A stretch of 64,000 nucleotides of DNA from assembly GCF_003625485.1 (NCBI RefSeq), contig NZ_RAIR01000002.1, positions 372,001 to 436,000 on the forward strand, in the 5' to 3' direction. Positions within the stretch are counted from its first letter, which is position 1, and the number at the start of each line of letters is the position of its first letter. The position numbers and the translations under genes were made by a program. Shown in pieces: positions 33,126-41,869 of the stretch. Below the pieces are notes generated by a model. It was not told where the DNA came from and ran no database searches. It saw only the letters and a list, made by a program, of their open reading frames with translations. Origin of the DNA: Butyrivibrio sp. CB08 (GTDB taxonomy: Bacteria; Bacillota; Clostridia; Lachnospirales; Lachnospiraceae).

Positions 33126-34093
33126 GATATATCCTCCTTCAAGAAGAATTCATCAACTTCTTCCTCTTCACAATCAAAGAACTCCCACATATCATAGTCT
33201 TCTTCACAATCGTCGTTAAGTTTATCTGAGACCCTGAAGTTTATGATATTTTTTCTGGTTTCTCTTATCTCTTTGCTCATCTCAGTCAGGTCAATATTTA
33301 TATGTCCGGACTGTTCTTCAAGATCATTCAGCCTCTTTTTGGCATATTCCTTTATCTCCATCAATGGTATCCTCTTCCCCACCTCGTACTTATGGGTAGA
33401 GAGCAGCATTATCGCCTCGGCGAAGGCGAGAAGCCTTAATTCGTAATACTTATGTCTGCGATTAACCAGATAGAGGCTCTCAGCATCTTCCATCAGATGC
33501 CTTATCACATTTGCCTCAATCCGCCTTGCCAGTAGATGTTCAAAGTTGACCTTAATAAATCTTTCTACGTTTTCTTCATCCATGGCAAATTCTATAAAGC
33601 TAAGTTTCAAAGTATTTTCAAAGCTTTGCATGCCCATGTTTTTCTCATAGCGCTCACGCTCCTTCGTAAACGGATCAAAAGATATGCAGTCATCATACTG
33701 ATATCTTGAGTAGTAGCAATAATTCAGATTCATGCTCTTTGTGGGAAACCGCCCACCCGGGCATAAAATACTGTAGCTTGCCACGAAGTCATTTGTAGTC
33801 TCTATGTCAGTTTTTACATCAGATCCTGTAAGGATCATGTCGTAGGGTGCAAACACCAGATCATAGCTTCTTTCAAGTCTTATACTGTCATCAATCTTTT
33901 TTATATGGTAAAAGAACTCGTTCCCCATCAGGTTCTGTTCCTGAATAAATCTCCTGTACCTTGAGTTGGAAAAAGCCTTAAACAGTTCTCCGAAGGTCGC
34001 ATGTCTGTCCGTAAGCTCCTCATTCTTTTCAAGGAGCCAGTTATAATAGTCTCTGCTAAGGTAGATTCCATTCTTTTCGTAATTTGTTTCCAT
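33122..34093 (-). CDS. PcfJ-coupled protein, unrecognised
   Basis: 323 residues, soluble, mixed charge. Notable parts are the N-terminal NGIYLSRDYYNWLLEKNEEL, SYDLVFAPYDMILTGSDVKT in the middle, a helical region with RRHKYYELRLLAF, and an acidic tail DDCEEDYDMWEFFDCEEEEV. It does not look like the small PcfK of plasmids. Its ATGA overlap with pcfJ marks a fixed two-gene unit. AGGAGG precedes the ATG. No function can be given. Confidence 0.6.
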   Translation of the reverse strand: METNYEKNGIYLSRDYYNWLLEKNEELTDRHATFGELFKAFSNSRYRRFIQEQNLMGNEFFYHIKKIDDSIRLERSYDLVFAPYDMILTGSDVKTDIETTNDFVASYSILCPGGRFPTKSMNLNYCYYSRYQYDDCISFDPFTKERERYEKNMGMQSFENTLKLSFIEFAMDEENVERFIKVNFEHLLARRIEANVIRHLMEDAESLYLVNRRHKYYELRLLAFAEAIMLLSTHKYEVGKRIPLMEIKEYAKKRLNDLEEQSGHINIDLTEMSKEIRETRKNIINFRVSDKLNDDCEEDYDMWEFFDCEEEEVDEFFLKEDIS

Positions 34094-34289
34094 GGTCAGA
34101 CCCTCCTTGTTTATCCATGTAAATCATCGCACTGCGGACAAAAGCTCTGATCATCCAGAAAACTCAGTATTCAATTGTCAAGGTGCAGTTTGTGCTTAGT
34201 AGCACTTATGTCTATAGCTTAATCCAAATTGAAAAATCCCGTAATAAATCTGTGATTTAGTATCAGGATAATGGCGGTAATCTGTTTTT
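34094..34289 (-). other. Leader region of the PcfJ unit
   Basis: About 200 bases without a reading frame. On the minus strand it contains a small hairpin AGTGCT-ACTA-AGCAC and the sequence ACCTTGACAATTGAATA. The latter matches 14 of 17 bases of ACCTTGAAAACTGTATA in the mini-element RNA at 24.27 kb. It may be a structured 5' UTR; no clear promoter was found. Confidence 0.35.
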
Positions 34290-34341
34290 CCAAAAAAATA
34301 GACATTATAGAGCGTTATCTCTGCTCTATAATGTCTTTTTA
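34290..34341. terminator. Terminator after the GGDEF gene
   Basis: A perfect 14-bp stem AGACATTATAGAGC / GCTCTATAATGTCT has T tracts on both sides; the gene it serves lies on the minus strand. Confidence 0.88.
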
Positions 34342-34354
34342 CTTTCCGTAGAAC

Positions 34355-35335
34355 TCACCTCTTATGAGGGTCTGTTTCTTCTTTCATCTTGTACATTTTC
34401 TCATCAGCTACTTCTATATATTCATCAAGACTCTCCATTCCTTCTTTTGGCGGAAGGAACACGAATCCGTAGCTGGCGGCCACCTGGAAAGGATTGTCGT
34501 GAGTTTTGTTGTAGGTGGTAAGTTCTTCCTCCAATATTTTCCCAAAAGAATCCGGCTGAGTACTGTCTTTATCAAGCGGGCAGAAAACAAGGAACTCATC
34601 TCCACCAGTTCTTATTATACTTGACCCATTGGGAGCTGCTTTTTTAAGTGCTCCTGATACCGTAGCGATAGCTGTATCACCAGCTCCGTGTCCGTAGGTA
34701 TCATTCAGATATTTAAGACCGTTAAGATCAAGAACACATACAAATATGTTTTTGTTATTCTCGACAGAATCCTTAAGTGCTATTGCTTCAAAATACTTAA
34801 GTCCCTTCCTGTTATAACAACCAGTCTGTGCATCTGTCATATTCTCAATAAAGAGCTTGTTGTATTCTTCCTTGAGGGAAGCGATGGTTCCCGCCATCTC
34901 GTTGTACTCTGCTAAAAGAGCGTCCTTCTGAGTGTGGATGTCTTCTATGAGGATCAGATACTCATGTCCAATGGGGCTATCTTCAATGCTTGAATTGCAT
35001 ATGGTTATCCTGGACCAGTAATACTTTAGATCAGTATGCCTGATGCGGCATTCGCAGGAGATATAGACCTGCTTCATCAGAGCATCGTGAAGGGCATCGA
35101 TATTGCTAAGAAGCGCCAGACTATCTCTATCTTCAAAGTAGGTTGCTTTCTGAAGAGTCTTGTACAGACTGTAATAATCATTAACGCTGGAAATCTTTAG
35201 ATTATCCAGTTCCTTATTGCAATCTGCAACGTGACAGATATAAGTCTCATCCTCAACTAACACTATCAGCTGGTACAGACTCTTTATTGCATTACCTATC
35301 GAAGCTTTTCTCTGTTCCGTAAGATAACGATCCAT
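34355..35335 (-). CDS. Diguanylate cyclase (GGDEF)
   Basis: 326 residues. The first 165 are a helical/PAS-like sensor without TM helices. The GGDEF domain (about 165-320) is intact: LTDAQTGCYNRKGL-like entry, DLNGLKYLNDTYGHGAGD, and the active-site RTGGDEFLVF. No RxxD inhibitory site is visible just before GGDEF. It makes c-di-GMP. It is the third gene of a unit with a receiver protein and an unknown protein, suggesting a phosphorelay input. GGAGG precedes the ATG. Confidence 0.9.
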   Translation of the reverse strand: MDRYLTEQRKASIGNAIKSLYQLIVLVEDETYICHVADCNKELDNLKISSVNDYYSLYKTLQKATYFEDRDSLALLSNIDALHDALMKQVYISCECRIRHTDLKYYWSRITICNSSIEDSPIGHEYLILIEDIHTQKDALLAEYNEMAGTIASLKEEYNKLFIENMTDAQTGCYNRKGLKYFEAIALKDSVENNKNIFVCVLDLNGLKYLNDTYGHGAGDTAIATVSGALKKAAPNGSSIIRTGGDEFLVFCPLDKDSTQPDSFGKILEEELTTYNKTHDNPFQVAASYGFVFLPPKEGMESLDEYIEVADEKMYKMKEETDPHKR

Positions 35336-35373
35336 AACGCCTCCAAAATAATACTTTGATGTACTTTATTTTA

Positions 35374-35760
35374 TCATTTTTTCTTCTTTATTTCCTCAAC
35401 GTATTTCCTAAGCTGTCCCTCCCAGTCAACATTCTCCGAGAAGTACAGTGTTCCCAGGATGTTTTGGTAATTGTAGTGCTGATTGGAGCAGACCAGTATT
35501 GGTACATCCCAGTGCTCTTTGTCAGCCAACTTGACCAATATGTCGCCGCATTCAGCTTCCTTCATCCCTTTCTCAGGCGGGTACCACATATCCGTGATAA
35601 GAAGGTCATAGGGATTTCCTGCTGCCAGAGCTTCTTTGTATCTGGCTACCCCATCATCCAGATACATCTCGTGATCGATATCTGTCACTCTGCAACTCTC
35701 AAGGACATCTCTGATAGCCCTGTGTTTGGTTGGTGTATCTTCGATATTGAGTACTCGCAT
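35374..35760 (-). CDS. Single-domain response-regulator receiver
   Basis: 128 residues forming one receiver-like domain: VLNIEDTPTKHRAI with the acidic pair, the phospho-Asp region DLLITDMWYPPEKG, and the late VPILVCSNQ. The loop after the Asp is longer than usual and the conserved Lys near the end is not obvious, so it may be an atypical receiver. It is flanked by a GGDEF gene 38 bases downstream. AGGAGG precedes the ATG. Confidence 0.75.
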   Translation of the reverse strand: MRVLNIEDTPTKHRAIRDVLESCRVTDIDHEMYLDDGVARYKEALAAGNPYDLLITDMWYPPEKGMKEAECGDILVKLADKEHWDVPILVCSNQHYNYQNILGTLYFSENVDWEGQLRKYVEEIKKKK

Positions 35761-35781
35761 ATGAAATACCTCCTTTTGTAA

Positions 35782-36294
35782 TTATATAACAACTATTTTC
35801 TTGGGTTTACTGGCCTTTTTCTTTTCCCCAAAGTCAAGGCTTACACTAAAGCCATACACCCCATCTGTGAAAAGAAAGGCATGGGTGCCATCTTTCCCTG
35901 GGAGGACTCTTATCTGTGCCCTGCACTGGTGCATCATTGGGAACGTGACTTTTCCTTCCACATCCCTTGCAACTAGTACCTTCATCTCTTCCATGACGCT
36001 GTCACGGGTTCTCCTGGTACAGGGAGTATTCTCCTCAACGTTCTGGCCCATTGCTTCCTTCTGCGCTTTAACCTGTGCCTGAACTTCCTTTCTTATGGGA
36101 AGCTCATTAAAATAGAGCCTTAACCTGTCCGGAAGAAGTGATGAGGTCTCGGTTTCCTTAAAGAGATCCGAAACCGCAGTAAGCAGTGCATGTTCATACT
36201 GATAGGTTTTGGTCTTGGGATCGACGTAGTACTTATCAAGACCTTTGCCGTTGTCGAGCTTTATTTCTGTGTAGGTTTTTACTATCTTCTTCAT
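35782..36294 (-). CDS. Unrecognised protein upstream of the receiver gene
   Basis: 170 residues, soluble. It begins KKIVKTYTEIKLDNGKGLDK, has a basic helical middle (KEVQAQVKAQKEAM) and ends in a beta-rich part (AQIRVLPGKDGTHAFLFTDG to SVSLDFGEKK). ATG 36294 is preceded by GGAGGT; 30 more upstream codons lack a ribosome site. It is the first gene of a three-gene unit with the receiver and GGDEF genes, so it may provide input or output for that signalling unit. Confidence 0.55.
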   Translation of the reverse strand: MKKIVKTYTEIKLDNGKGLDKYYVDPKTKTYQYEHALLTAVSDLFKETETSSLLPDRLRLYFNELPIRKEVQAQVKAQKEAMGQNVEENTPCTRRTRDSVMEEMKVLVARDVEGKVTFPMMHQCRAQIRVLPGKDGTHAFLFTDGVYGFSVSLDFGEKKKASKPKKIVVI

Positions 36295-36444
36295 GTATCT
36301 ACCTCCTGGCAATATGTATTTTTCAAGGAACCATGGTTCATAAGACAGAAAAAAGGTTGGACATAGTAATAGCAATAAGTGCACTCACTTTGTTCAACCT
36401 GTTATTAGTTTCAAATAATTCTTTTGTTTTTGTCTTATGACCTA

Positions 36445-36472
36445 AGTATACATTTTCCAGAAGATATGAAAA
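36445..36472 (-). promoter_or_regulatory. Promoter of the receiver/GGDEF unit
   Basis: On the minus strand TTTTCA (36472-36467) and TATACT (36450-36445) are 16 bases apart, leaving a leader of about 140 bases with a GGTTG/CAACC pairing. Confidence 0.4.
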
Positions 36473-36497
36473 TAAACCAATAGTTTAGTATCCCCCA

Positions 36498-37304
36498 TCA
36501 CCATGGGTTTACCTGTTTGCCGGATCCGCCGCCTTCGCCGTCTCCGTCGCCGCCGTCAAGGTCTCCACCCGGACCGCCTTCCTGGTCTCCTCCGATGAAG
36601 TCGGAGTACTTCTCAAGGCTTCCCTGCTGGTCTTTACGGTCTTCCATGGCGTCTTTCTTTTTGCCCTCAAGCTCGCCCTGGATCTTCTTTTCCCTGTCTG
36701 ATGGTCCTGAGCTTCCGCTGCTGCCACCGTCGCTGTCCTGGGACTGATCGTTGTTGTTTTGCTGGTTGCCGGAGCTGTTCTGGTCAGGATTCTTGAGCTT
36801 CTCGATCATCTTATCGATGTCTTCCTTGAGCTGCTGAGCCTCCGGGTCATGGCCCTGCTCGCCCTCTGCCTCAGCCGCACAACCATTTTCTATCAGCACA
36901 TCCCTTGCCTTGTACAGGATGAAAAGAGCTGTATCTATCTTGTCCTGTGAATCCAGATGATAGAAGTCTATTGTATCGCAAAGTGACAGCGCCAGGTTCA
37001 CCCTGATGTCGCAGTCCTTACTCTCAGATGGATGCATCTCCAAAGCCTTGGTATAGTAAGAGATTGCAGAGTTGTAGTCAGCAAGCTTATAAGCTGCGTT
37101 TCCAAGGTTGTAGTATGGCACATAGCTCTCCGGGAAATTCATGGTCAAAAGAGATTTCTCTGCCTCTACCTGATAATCCCCTTTATCAAAGGCGCTGACA
37201 AAGCTGTGGTTCACAATAAGGCGACGCGCCATAAACACTGTTACCACCAAAAGCGCCAGTGCGATTATTGAAACAAATATAACTCTGAGAGGAATCTTTT
37301 TCAT
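36498..37304 (-). CDS. Tetratricopeptide membrane protein (BatC/BatE-like)
   Basis: 268 residues. One N-terminal TM helix is followed by TPR-like helices (YYNLGNAAYKLADYNSAISYYTKALEMHP) and a Gln/Asn/Gly/Asp-rich C-terminus ending in GGDGDGEGGG. This is the layout of the TPR component of aerotolerance (Bat) operons. It is the last gene, 2 bases after the second vWA gene. Confidence 0.8.
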   Translation of the reverse strand: MKKIPLRVIFVSIIALALLVVTVFMARRLIVNHSFVSAFDKGDYQVEAEKSLLTMNFPESYVPYYNLGNAAYKLADYNSAISYYTKALEMHPSESKDCDIRVNLALSLCDTIDFYHLDSQDKIDTALFILYKARDVLIENGCAAEAEGEQGHDPEAQQLKEDIDKMIEKLKNPDQNSSGNQQNNNDQSQDSDGGSSGSSGPSDREKKIQGELEGKKKDAMEDRKDQQGSLEKYSDFIGGDQEGGPGGDLDGGDGDGEGGGSGKQVNPW

Positions 37305-37306
37305 AA

Positions 37307-38272
37307 TTACAGCCTCCCTCTTCTTACAAATATCACGATCTCAGAGATCACCATAAGGATCAGCGGATACGCAAAGAAGTAGTAGATATCTCTTTCTACC
37401 TCTGCTCCGGAACCTGACTCAATGATGGTCTTGCTGCTCTCCTTGATAAGCTCAACTGCGCCATCAAGAGCAGAATTGCCGCTGTTCATGTTAAGGTATG
37501 AGATCCCAAGGTCCTCGGCGATCTTGTTGAGGTTGTCCTCATCTATCTTTGATACAGCATCCTTGTGGGTTGAATAATCATAGATATAGCCGTAGCCAAA
37601 GCCCTCTTTCATCTTGCCGCCCTCCGGGCTTCCATAGCCCAGCACAGCACCAGCGTCGATATACTGGGCAAGCTCTGAGTAGTCCACCAGCTCTTTTCCA
37701 TTGGTGATCTCACCGTCACTGATAAAGAACACGATAGTCTTGCGGTTCTCCTTCCTTGCTGAGGAGCGAAGAAGGGCATCAATGTCCTGATAAGCTATGG
37801 AAAGGTCACTTCCCTTGGCATAGTAGCTGTCCGGGGACTCAAAGGTATCAAACAGATCCTTGATGTACTGCATGTCCTGAGTAAAGGGTGACAGCACATG
37901 GGCTGTATCATCGAAGGTCACAAGGCCAAAGTTACTGCCAGCAAGCTCATTGATGATAAGGTTTACGTCTGCTTTGACGCCGCTCATCCTCTCCCTGTGG
38001 CCATTGTAGTCCTGGGCCCACATACTGATGGTGTTGTCCACGATAAATAGAACGTCCAGGTTCTTGGTGGCAAACTCGTACTGGGTCTCCAGCATAACAG
38101 GGCGAAGTCCGATGACAAGCATAAGAACATAGATCACTGTCATCCTGGTCAGGGCTGCGATCTTTTCTGCGGTATTAAATTTATTCCTGATAATGAAGTA
38201 CGCTGTGATGCCAAAAAGGCAGGCGATCACCAGGAGCAGCACTCCAATTGGAAGTATAGGTTTAAGGCTCAT
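37307..38272 (-). CDS. vWA-domain membrane protein (BatB-like)
   Basis: 321 residues. Two N-terminal TM helices, a vWA domain with MIDAS motif VDNTISMWA (DxTxS type) and SDGEITNGKE, and a C-terminal TM helix. The ATG at 38272 overlaps the upstream stop as ATGA; a TTG nine codons earlier is less likely. It probably works with the other vWA protein at the membrane, with MoxR as the ATPase. Confidence 0.85.
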   Translation of the reverse strand: MSLKPILPIGVLLLVIACLFGITAYFIIRNKFNTAEKIAALTRMTVIYVLMLVIGLRPVMLETQYEFATKNLDVLFIVDNTISMWAQDYNGHRERMSGVKADVNLIINELAGSNFGLVTFDDTAHVLSPFTQDMQYIKDLFDTFESPDSYYAKGSDLSIAYQDIDALLRSSARKENRKTIVFFISDGEITNGKELVDYSELAQYIDAGAVLGYGSPEGGKMKEGFGYGYIYDYSTHKDAVSKIDEDNLNKIAEDLGISYLNMNSGNSALDGAVELIKESSKTIIESGSGAEVERDIYYFFAYPLILMVISEIVIFVRRGRL

Positions 38273-39378
38273 TTCTGTAGTACCAATCCTGCCAGACAAG
38301 CAACTGCGAGGCTTGCCAGCATAATGATATATGGAATCTCCGGAAGGTCGATGGTCTGCCTGGTCATAACAACCTTGACCAGCATGGCCTCCTGCTTCTG
38401 AATATCTTTGACGATCTCTTCAACGGTCTGGGACCTGGTTCTTATATAGAACTTGCCCCCGGTGGACTCAACTGCCTCCCTGAAACCGGACAGGCATGAG
38501 GAATAGTCATATTCCTCTGGAAGATAGAACTTTTCCTCTGATGGGAAGATACCAAATACTGTTACTTTGTTCTTCTTGCAGTAACTTGCTGCTTCTTTAA
38601 GGTTCAGCACTTCTCTTACAAAGGCATTATTCTCATTGTCGGTGCTCATTATGATAACTCTCGTCCTCTCGGAATTTCCAAGATAGGGAAAAGAGTAAAG
38701 GGCCGTTCCAAGCCCTTCTCCTATAAGGGAAGATCCCCTGTACCAGTTCTCATACAGGGTTCCGGCTTCAAAGTAGTCCAGTTTATCCTGAAGCTCCTGA
38801 TATCTTGCATACTTATCATCTGGCATCATGCGCAGGTCATCGTAGGCAGTGTAGTAATCCTCGAAGTACTCCTTCTGCATGGCAAAGTAGCCGTTAAGCT
38901 CATCAAGCCTCTCGATGATGTAGTCGTAGTCATCAGTAAGTGGCACGTAGGTTACGGAAGAGGTGTTGAAGATATTGATTCCGAACCTGTCTCCATCAAG
39001 ACCTGCCACAACTCCCTTGTAGTAATCAACGATCTCGGCGTTGAGGTCGTAGAGGGAATAGGAAACATCCAGGCACAGGATGATATCTCTTTTCTTGACG
39101 CCACTTACAACATCATCTGTTCTGTAGGGCCTTGCAGCCAGGAAAAGAGAAGCCACAATACCACATACCATACCAACAAGCATGATAACTGACAGCACTC
39201 TGTATCTTATGTTCAGAGACCTGTACAGCTTGGAATTCCTGATCCTTGAAGTGTTGGCCGCCTTGATACCACCCCCGTAGCTGGCGGTCCTCTTTCTATG
39301 GATCAGATAGATTATCAAAAGGGCTGCTGCAAGAACTGAGATTCCCGCTATCACAACCTGTTTATACATCAGCTCCAT
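38269..39378 (-). CDS. vWA-domain membrane protein (BatA-like)
   Basis: 369 residues. TM helices near 5-25 and 60-85, then a vWA domain with MIDAS LCLDVSYSLYD and a segment RVIIMSTDNENN, then a C-terminal TM helix. The MIDAS reads DVSYS, matching DxSxS. It overlaps both neighbours, so the operon is tightly coupled. Confidence 0.83.
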   Translation of the reverse strand: MELMYKQVVIAGISVLAAALLIIYLIHRKRTASYGGGIKAANTSRIRNSKLYRSLNIRYRVLSVIMLVGMVCGIVASLFLAARPYRTDDVVSGVKKRDIILCLDVSYSLYDLNAEIVDYYKGVVAGLDGDRFGINIFNTSSVTYVPLTDDYDYIIERLDELNGYFAMQKEYFEDYYTAYDDLRMMPDDKYARYQELQDKLDYFEAGTLYENWYRGSSLIGEGLGTALYSFPYLGNSERTRVIIMSTDNENNAFVREVLNLKEAASYCKKNKVTVFGIFPSEEKFYLPEEYDYSSCLSGFREAVESTGGKFYIRTRSQTVEEIVKDIQKQEAMLVKVVMTRQTIDLPEIPYIIMLASLAVACLAGLVLQK

Positions 39379-39866
39379 GACTTTATCACTCCCATAGCCA
39401 CTCTGCAGGAAGCGGCAAAATCTTTGTTTTCAGCCTTCTCGTCCTCAGCAAACTCAGGAACATAGTACTCTTCCATGAGGATATCAAGCTTTCTGATGCC
39501 TATGGCTTTAACCTCTTTTACAGTGAAGGTCTCAACATTGATGCCTGTAACCTCGTGGACAAAGCTCCTTATGATGGCACTAAGCTTTTGGTAGCCATCT
39601 CTCTTTTCAAGCTTGCCTGCGTTGTAATCGTTGAGTAGGACCCCTACCCTGTAGATGTAGTCCTGCTTCATCTTCTGAAGGTTCTCAGGTGTAAGCTTGA
39701 TCTTGCGAAATCTTGGCTTTTCAGCCACAGGTTTCTGTCTGAGGTCAAGTATCTTTTTTACCACATAGATAATAAGCCCAATGGTCAAAAGCCCAATGAG
39801 AAGGGTAACAAGTGCAACAATCCAGCTGTATTCAAATGGCGCCTGAAGTTTAACCGTAGTAACCAT
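39369..39866 (-). CDS. Small membrane protein of the MoxR/vWA operon
   Basis: 165 residues. One TM helix (ALVTLLIGLLTIGLIIYVVKKI), then a cytoplasmic helical domain (PENLQKMKQDYIYRVGVLLN to VKAIGIRKLDILME). In position and layout it matches the DUF4381-like component of MoxR/vWA operons. The ATG at 39866, with AAAGG 8 bases upstream, is chosen over a TTG at 39881; it overlaps the DUF58 gene by 17 bases. Confidence 0.7.
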   Translation of the reverse strand: MVTTVKLQAPFEYSWIVALVTLLIGLLTIGLIIYVVKKILDLRQKPVAEKPRFRKIKLTPENLQKMKQDYIYRVGVLLNDYNAGKLEKRDGYQKLSAIIRSFVHEVTGINVETFTVKEVKAIGIRKLDILMEEYYVPEFAEDEKAENKDFAASCRVAMGVIKSWS

Positions 39867-40734
39867 TTCTATACCTTTCAAGGAGCGCTATAACGCTCTC
39901 TATTATTTCTTCCTGTTTGGAGATCGTTGTCATGCAGGCCCTAAGCTGCTTGCAGGTCAAAGACGTGGACTCAAGGATTTCTTTCCTAAGTCTTACTTCC
40001 TCGTCGTGAAGGGCCTTTGAGTGAGATAAGAAGAACCTTTCATAGCTCTTTTTCTCATTGTCATAGACCTGATCTCCCGTAAGATAGGCATCCTCTATGT
40101 TAAGGATAAGTAAATCGTTGTTGTCAGTTATGCTCCTTACCAGGCCAGGATCCAGCTGGCTAAGTCCCTCGATATCAGTCAAAAGAAATATGATCATCCT
40201 CTTGTGTACCGTGTTAAGGACTTCTTTTATTGTGTCCGTAAGCGATACTTCAGTGTCGCTGTCGAGGCTCTTTTCAAAGTCATAAAGAAGTCTCTCCAGG
40301 TGGTCAGTTCCTGACTTGAACATACTGATAGTAGCGTGGTTTGCTCCTGAGTAGGACAGAGCAAAGTCAGCGCCGTTTCTGCCAACTATATATGCAAGAG
40401 TTCCGAAGGTCATCATCATGAGCTCAGCCTTGGCTTCTCCAGCAGCAGTATCTCCCTGCATCTTAAGACCTCTGTCGCAGATAAACATCACGTTGTGTCT
40501 TCTGTCTGTCATATATCTGCGCACAAGAATAGAACCCATGCGCGATGAACTCTTCCAGTCGATATCGTGAACATCATCACCATAGGTGTATTCTTTGAGA
40601 TCATCAAACTCCATGCTGCGGCCTCTGTGAACAGAGTGGAAATCGCCGTCAAGGATGTTTGATGTCTTTCTCTTTGTATAAAGAGCTACTGCTCTTCTTA
40701 TTTTTGAAAGATACTCATAATCAATCTTCATCAT
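39850..40734 (-). CDS. DUF58 domain-containing protein
   Basis: 294 residues with the DUF58 signature: FHSVHRGRSMEFDDLKEYTYGDDVHDIDWKSS and VRRYMTDRRHNVMFICDRG, a vWA-like fold. DUF58 proteins accompany MoxR ATPases and are thought to be their clients or adaptors. The ATG overlaps the MoxR stop by 4 bases. Confidence 0.88.
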   Translation of the reverse strand: MMKIDYEYLSKIRRAVALYTKRKTSNILDGDFHSVHRGRSMEFDDLKEYTYGDDVHDIDWKSSSRMGSILVRRYMTDRRHNVMFICDRGLKMQGDTAAGEAKAELMMMTFGTLAYIVGRNGADFALSYSGANHATISMFKSGTDHLERLLYDFEKSLDSDTEVSLTDTIKEVLNTVHKRMIIFLLTDIEGLSQLDPGLVRSITDNNDLLILNIEDAYLTGDQVYDNEKKSYERFFLSHSKALHDEEVRLRKEILESTSLTCKQLRACMTTISKQEEIIESVIALLERYRNGYYG

Positions 40735-41735
40735 GGTGCCTTCACTGAATTAACAAGAGCATCTATTACTGACTCAACAGGCACATTGTCTGCAACTGCC
40801 AGGTAGTTAAGGCCGATCCTGTGGCGAAGAACCTGATGACTTACCTGCTTGACATCCTCTGGTGTTACGTAGGTTCTGCCCTGCATAAGAGCTGCTGCCT
40901 TGGCCATCTTAAGGAAGGCGATGGAAGCTCTTGGGCTTGCTCCTATTCTTATGTACTTGGCAAGTTCAAGGCCCTGTATCTGATTGGCTCTTCTTGATGC
41001 CACAACTATGCTTGAGATGTACCACTTGATGGCGTCATCTACGTATACTCTCTCAGCGATATCCTGAAGCTTGTCCACATCCTTGATAGTAAGGACAGGG
41101 GGATCAACTCTAGAGATTGCTCCCGTCTCTATCCTTGAAAGAATCTCAACCTCCTCACCTGCTGTAGGATAGGTGATTACTTCCTTTATAAGGAATCTGT
41201 CAGTCTGAGCCTCGGAAAGAGGATATGTACCCTCCTGCTCGATAGGGTTCTGGGTTGCGATAACAATAAAGATATCCTCTGGCATGTGATAGCTCTTACC
41301 GCCAATTGTTACCTGCTTTTCCTGCATGGCTTCCAGCATAGCTGACTGAGTCTTGGCACTTGATCTGTTGACCTCGTCAAGAAGAACGAAGTTGGCAAAT
41401 ACTGGTCCAAGGATGTTCTCAAACTTGCCAGTTGCCTGGTTGTAGATCTGAGTTCCGATGATATCTCCAGGAAGAAGGTCTGGTGTGCACTGGATCCTTG
41501 CAAACTTGCCATCCACTGCATCGGAAATAGCCTTTGCTGCTGTAGTCTTGGCAAGTCCAGGTACAGACTCAATAAGGATGTGACCATCGGCCACTATGGC
41601 TCCAACCAGGGAGAACTTAAGCTGCGCCTGGCCAACCACCTTGTTCTCAAAATAGTCTGAAAGCTTTTTTAATACCTCCTGGGAGTAGGCAAACTCCTCT
41701 TCGGTGATGTTATTATTTGCACTTGTTACTTCCAT
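40731..41735 (-). CDS. MoxR-family AAA+ ATPase
   Basis: 334 residues. Walker A is ESVPGLAKTT (the MoxR variant GxAKT), Walker B FVLLDEVNRS, sensor 1 ATQNP, and the arginine-finger region ERVYVDD onward. MoxR ATPases act as chaperones for vWA proteins. It heads the six-gene operon. GGAGA precedes the ATG. Confidence 0.92.
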   Translation of the reverse strand: MEVTSANNNITEEEFAYSQEVLKKLSDYFENKVVGQAQLKFSLVGAIVADGHILIESVPGLAKTTAAKAISDAVDGKFARIQCTPDLLPGDIIGTQIYNQATGKFENILGPVFANFVLLDEVNRSSAKTQSAMLEAMQEKQVTIGGKSYHMPEDIFIVIATQNPIEQEGTYPLSEAQTDRFLIKEVITYPTAGEEVEILSRIETGAISRVDPPVLTIKDVDKLQDIAERVYVDDAIKWYISSIVVASRRANQIQGLELAKYIRIGASPRASIAFLKMAKAAALMQGRTYVTPEDVKQVSHQVLRHRIGLNYLAVADNVPVESVIDALVNSVKAP

Positions 41736-41766
41736 AATATTTCTCCATTTTTTTAGAGTCTTTTAA

Positions 41767-41796
41767 TTGTATATTATAACAGTCTATTCCTATAAT
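41767..41796 (+). promoter_or_regulatory. Promoter of the IdeS-like protease gene
   Basis: TTGTAT (41767-41772) and TATAAT (41791-41796) are 18 bases apart. The start codon is 74 bases downstream. Confidence 0.55.
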
Positions 41797-41869
41797 TGGT
41801 TAACAATTTAGTTACTTGGTCGAAATATTAATAGAATTAGTAATTTACCTTCACTGCATGGAGGATTAT

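Noticed and set aside
34094-34289. tRNA or known riboswitch in the leader of the PcfJ unit
   Set aside because: No cloverleaf, T-loop or recognised aptamer core was seen.
36498-41735. MoxR/vWA operon as a new defence system
   Set aside because: Gene order and domains fit the common Bat/MoxR arrangement; nothing nuclease- or phage-related is present.
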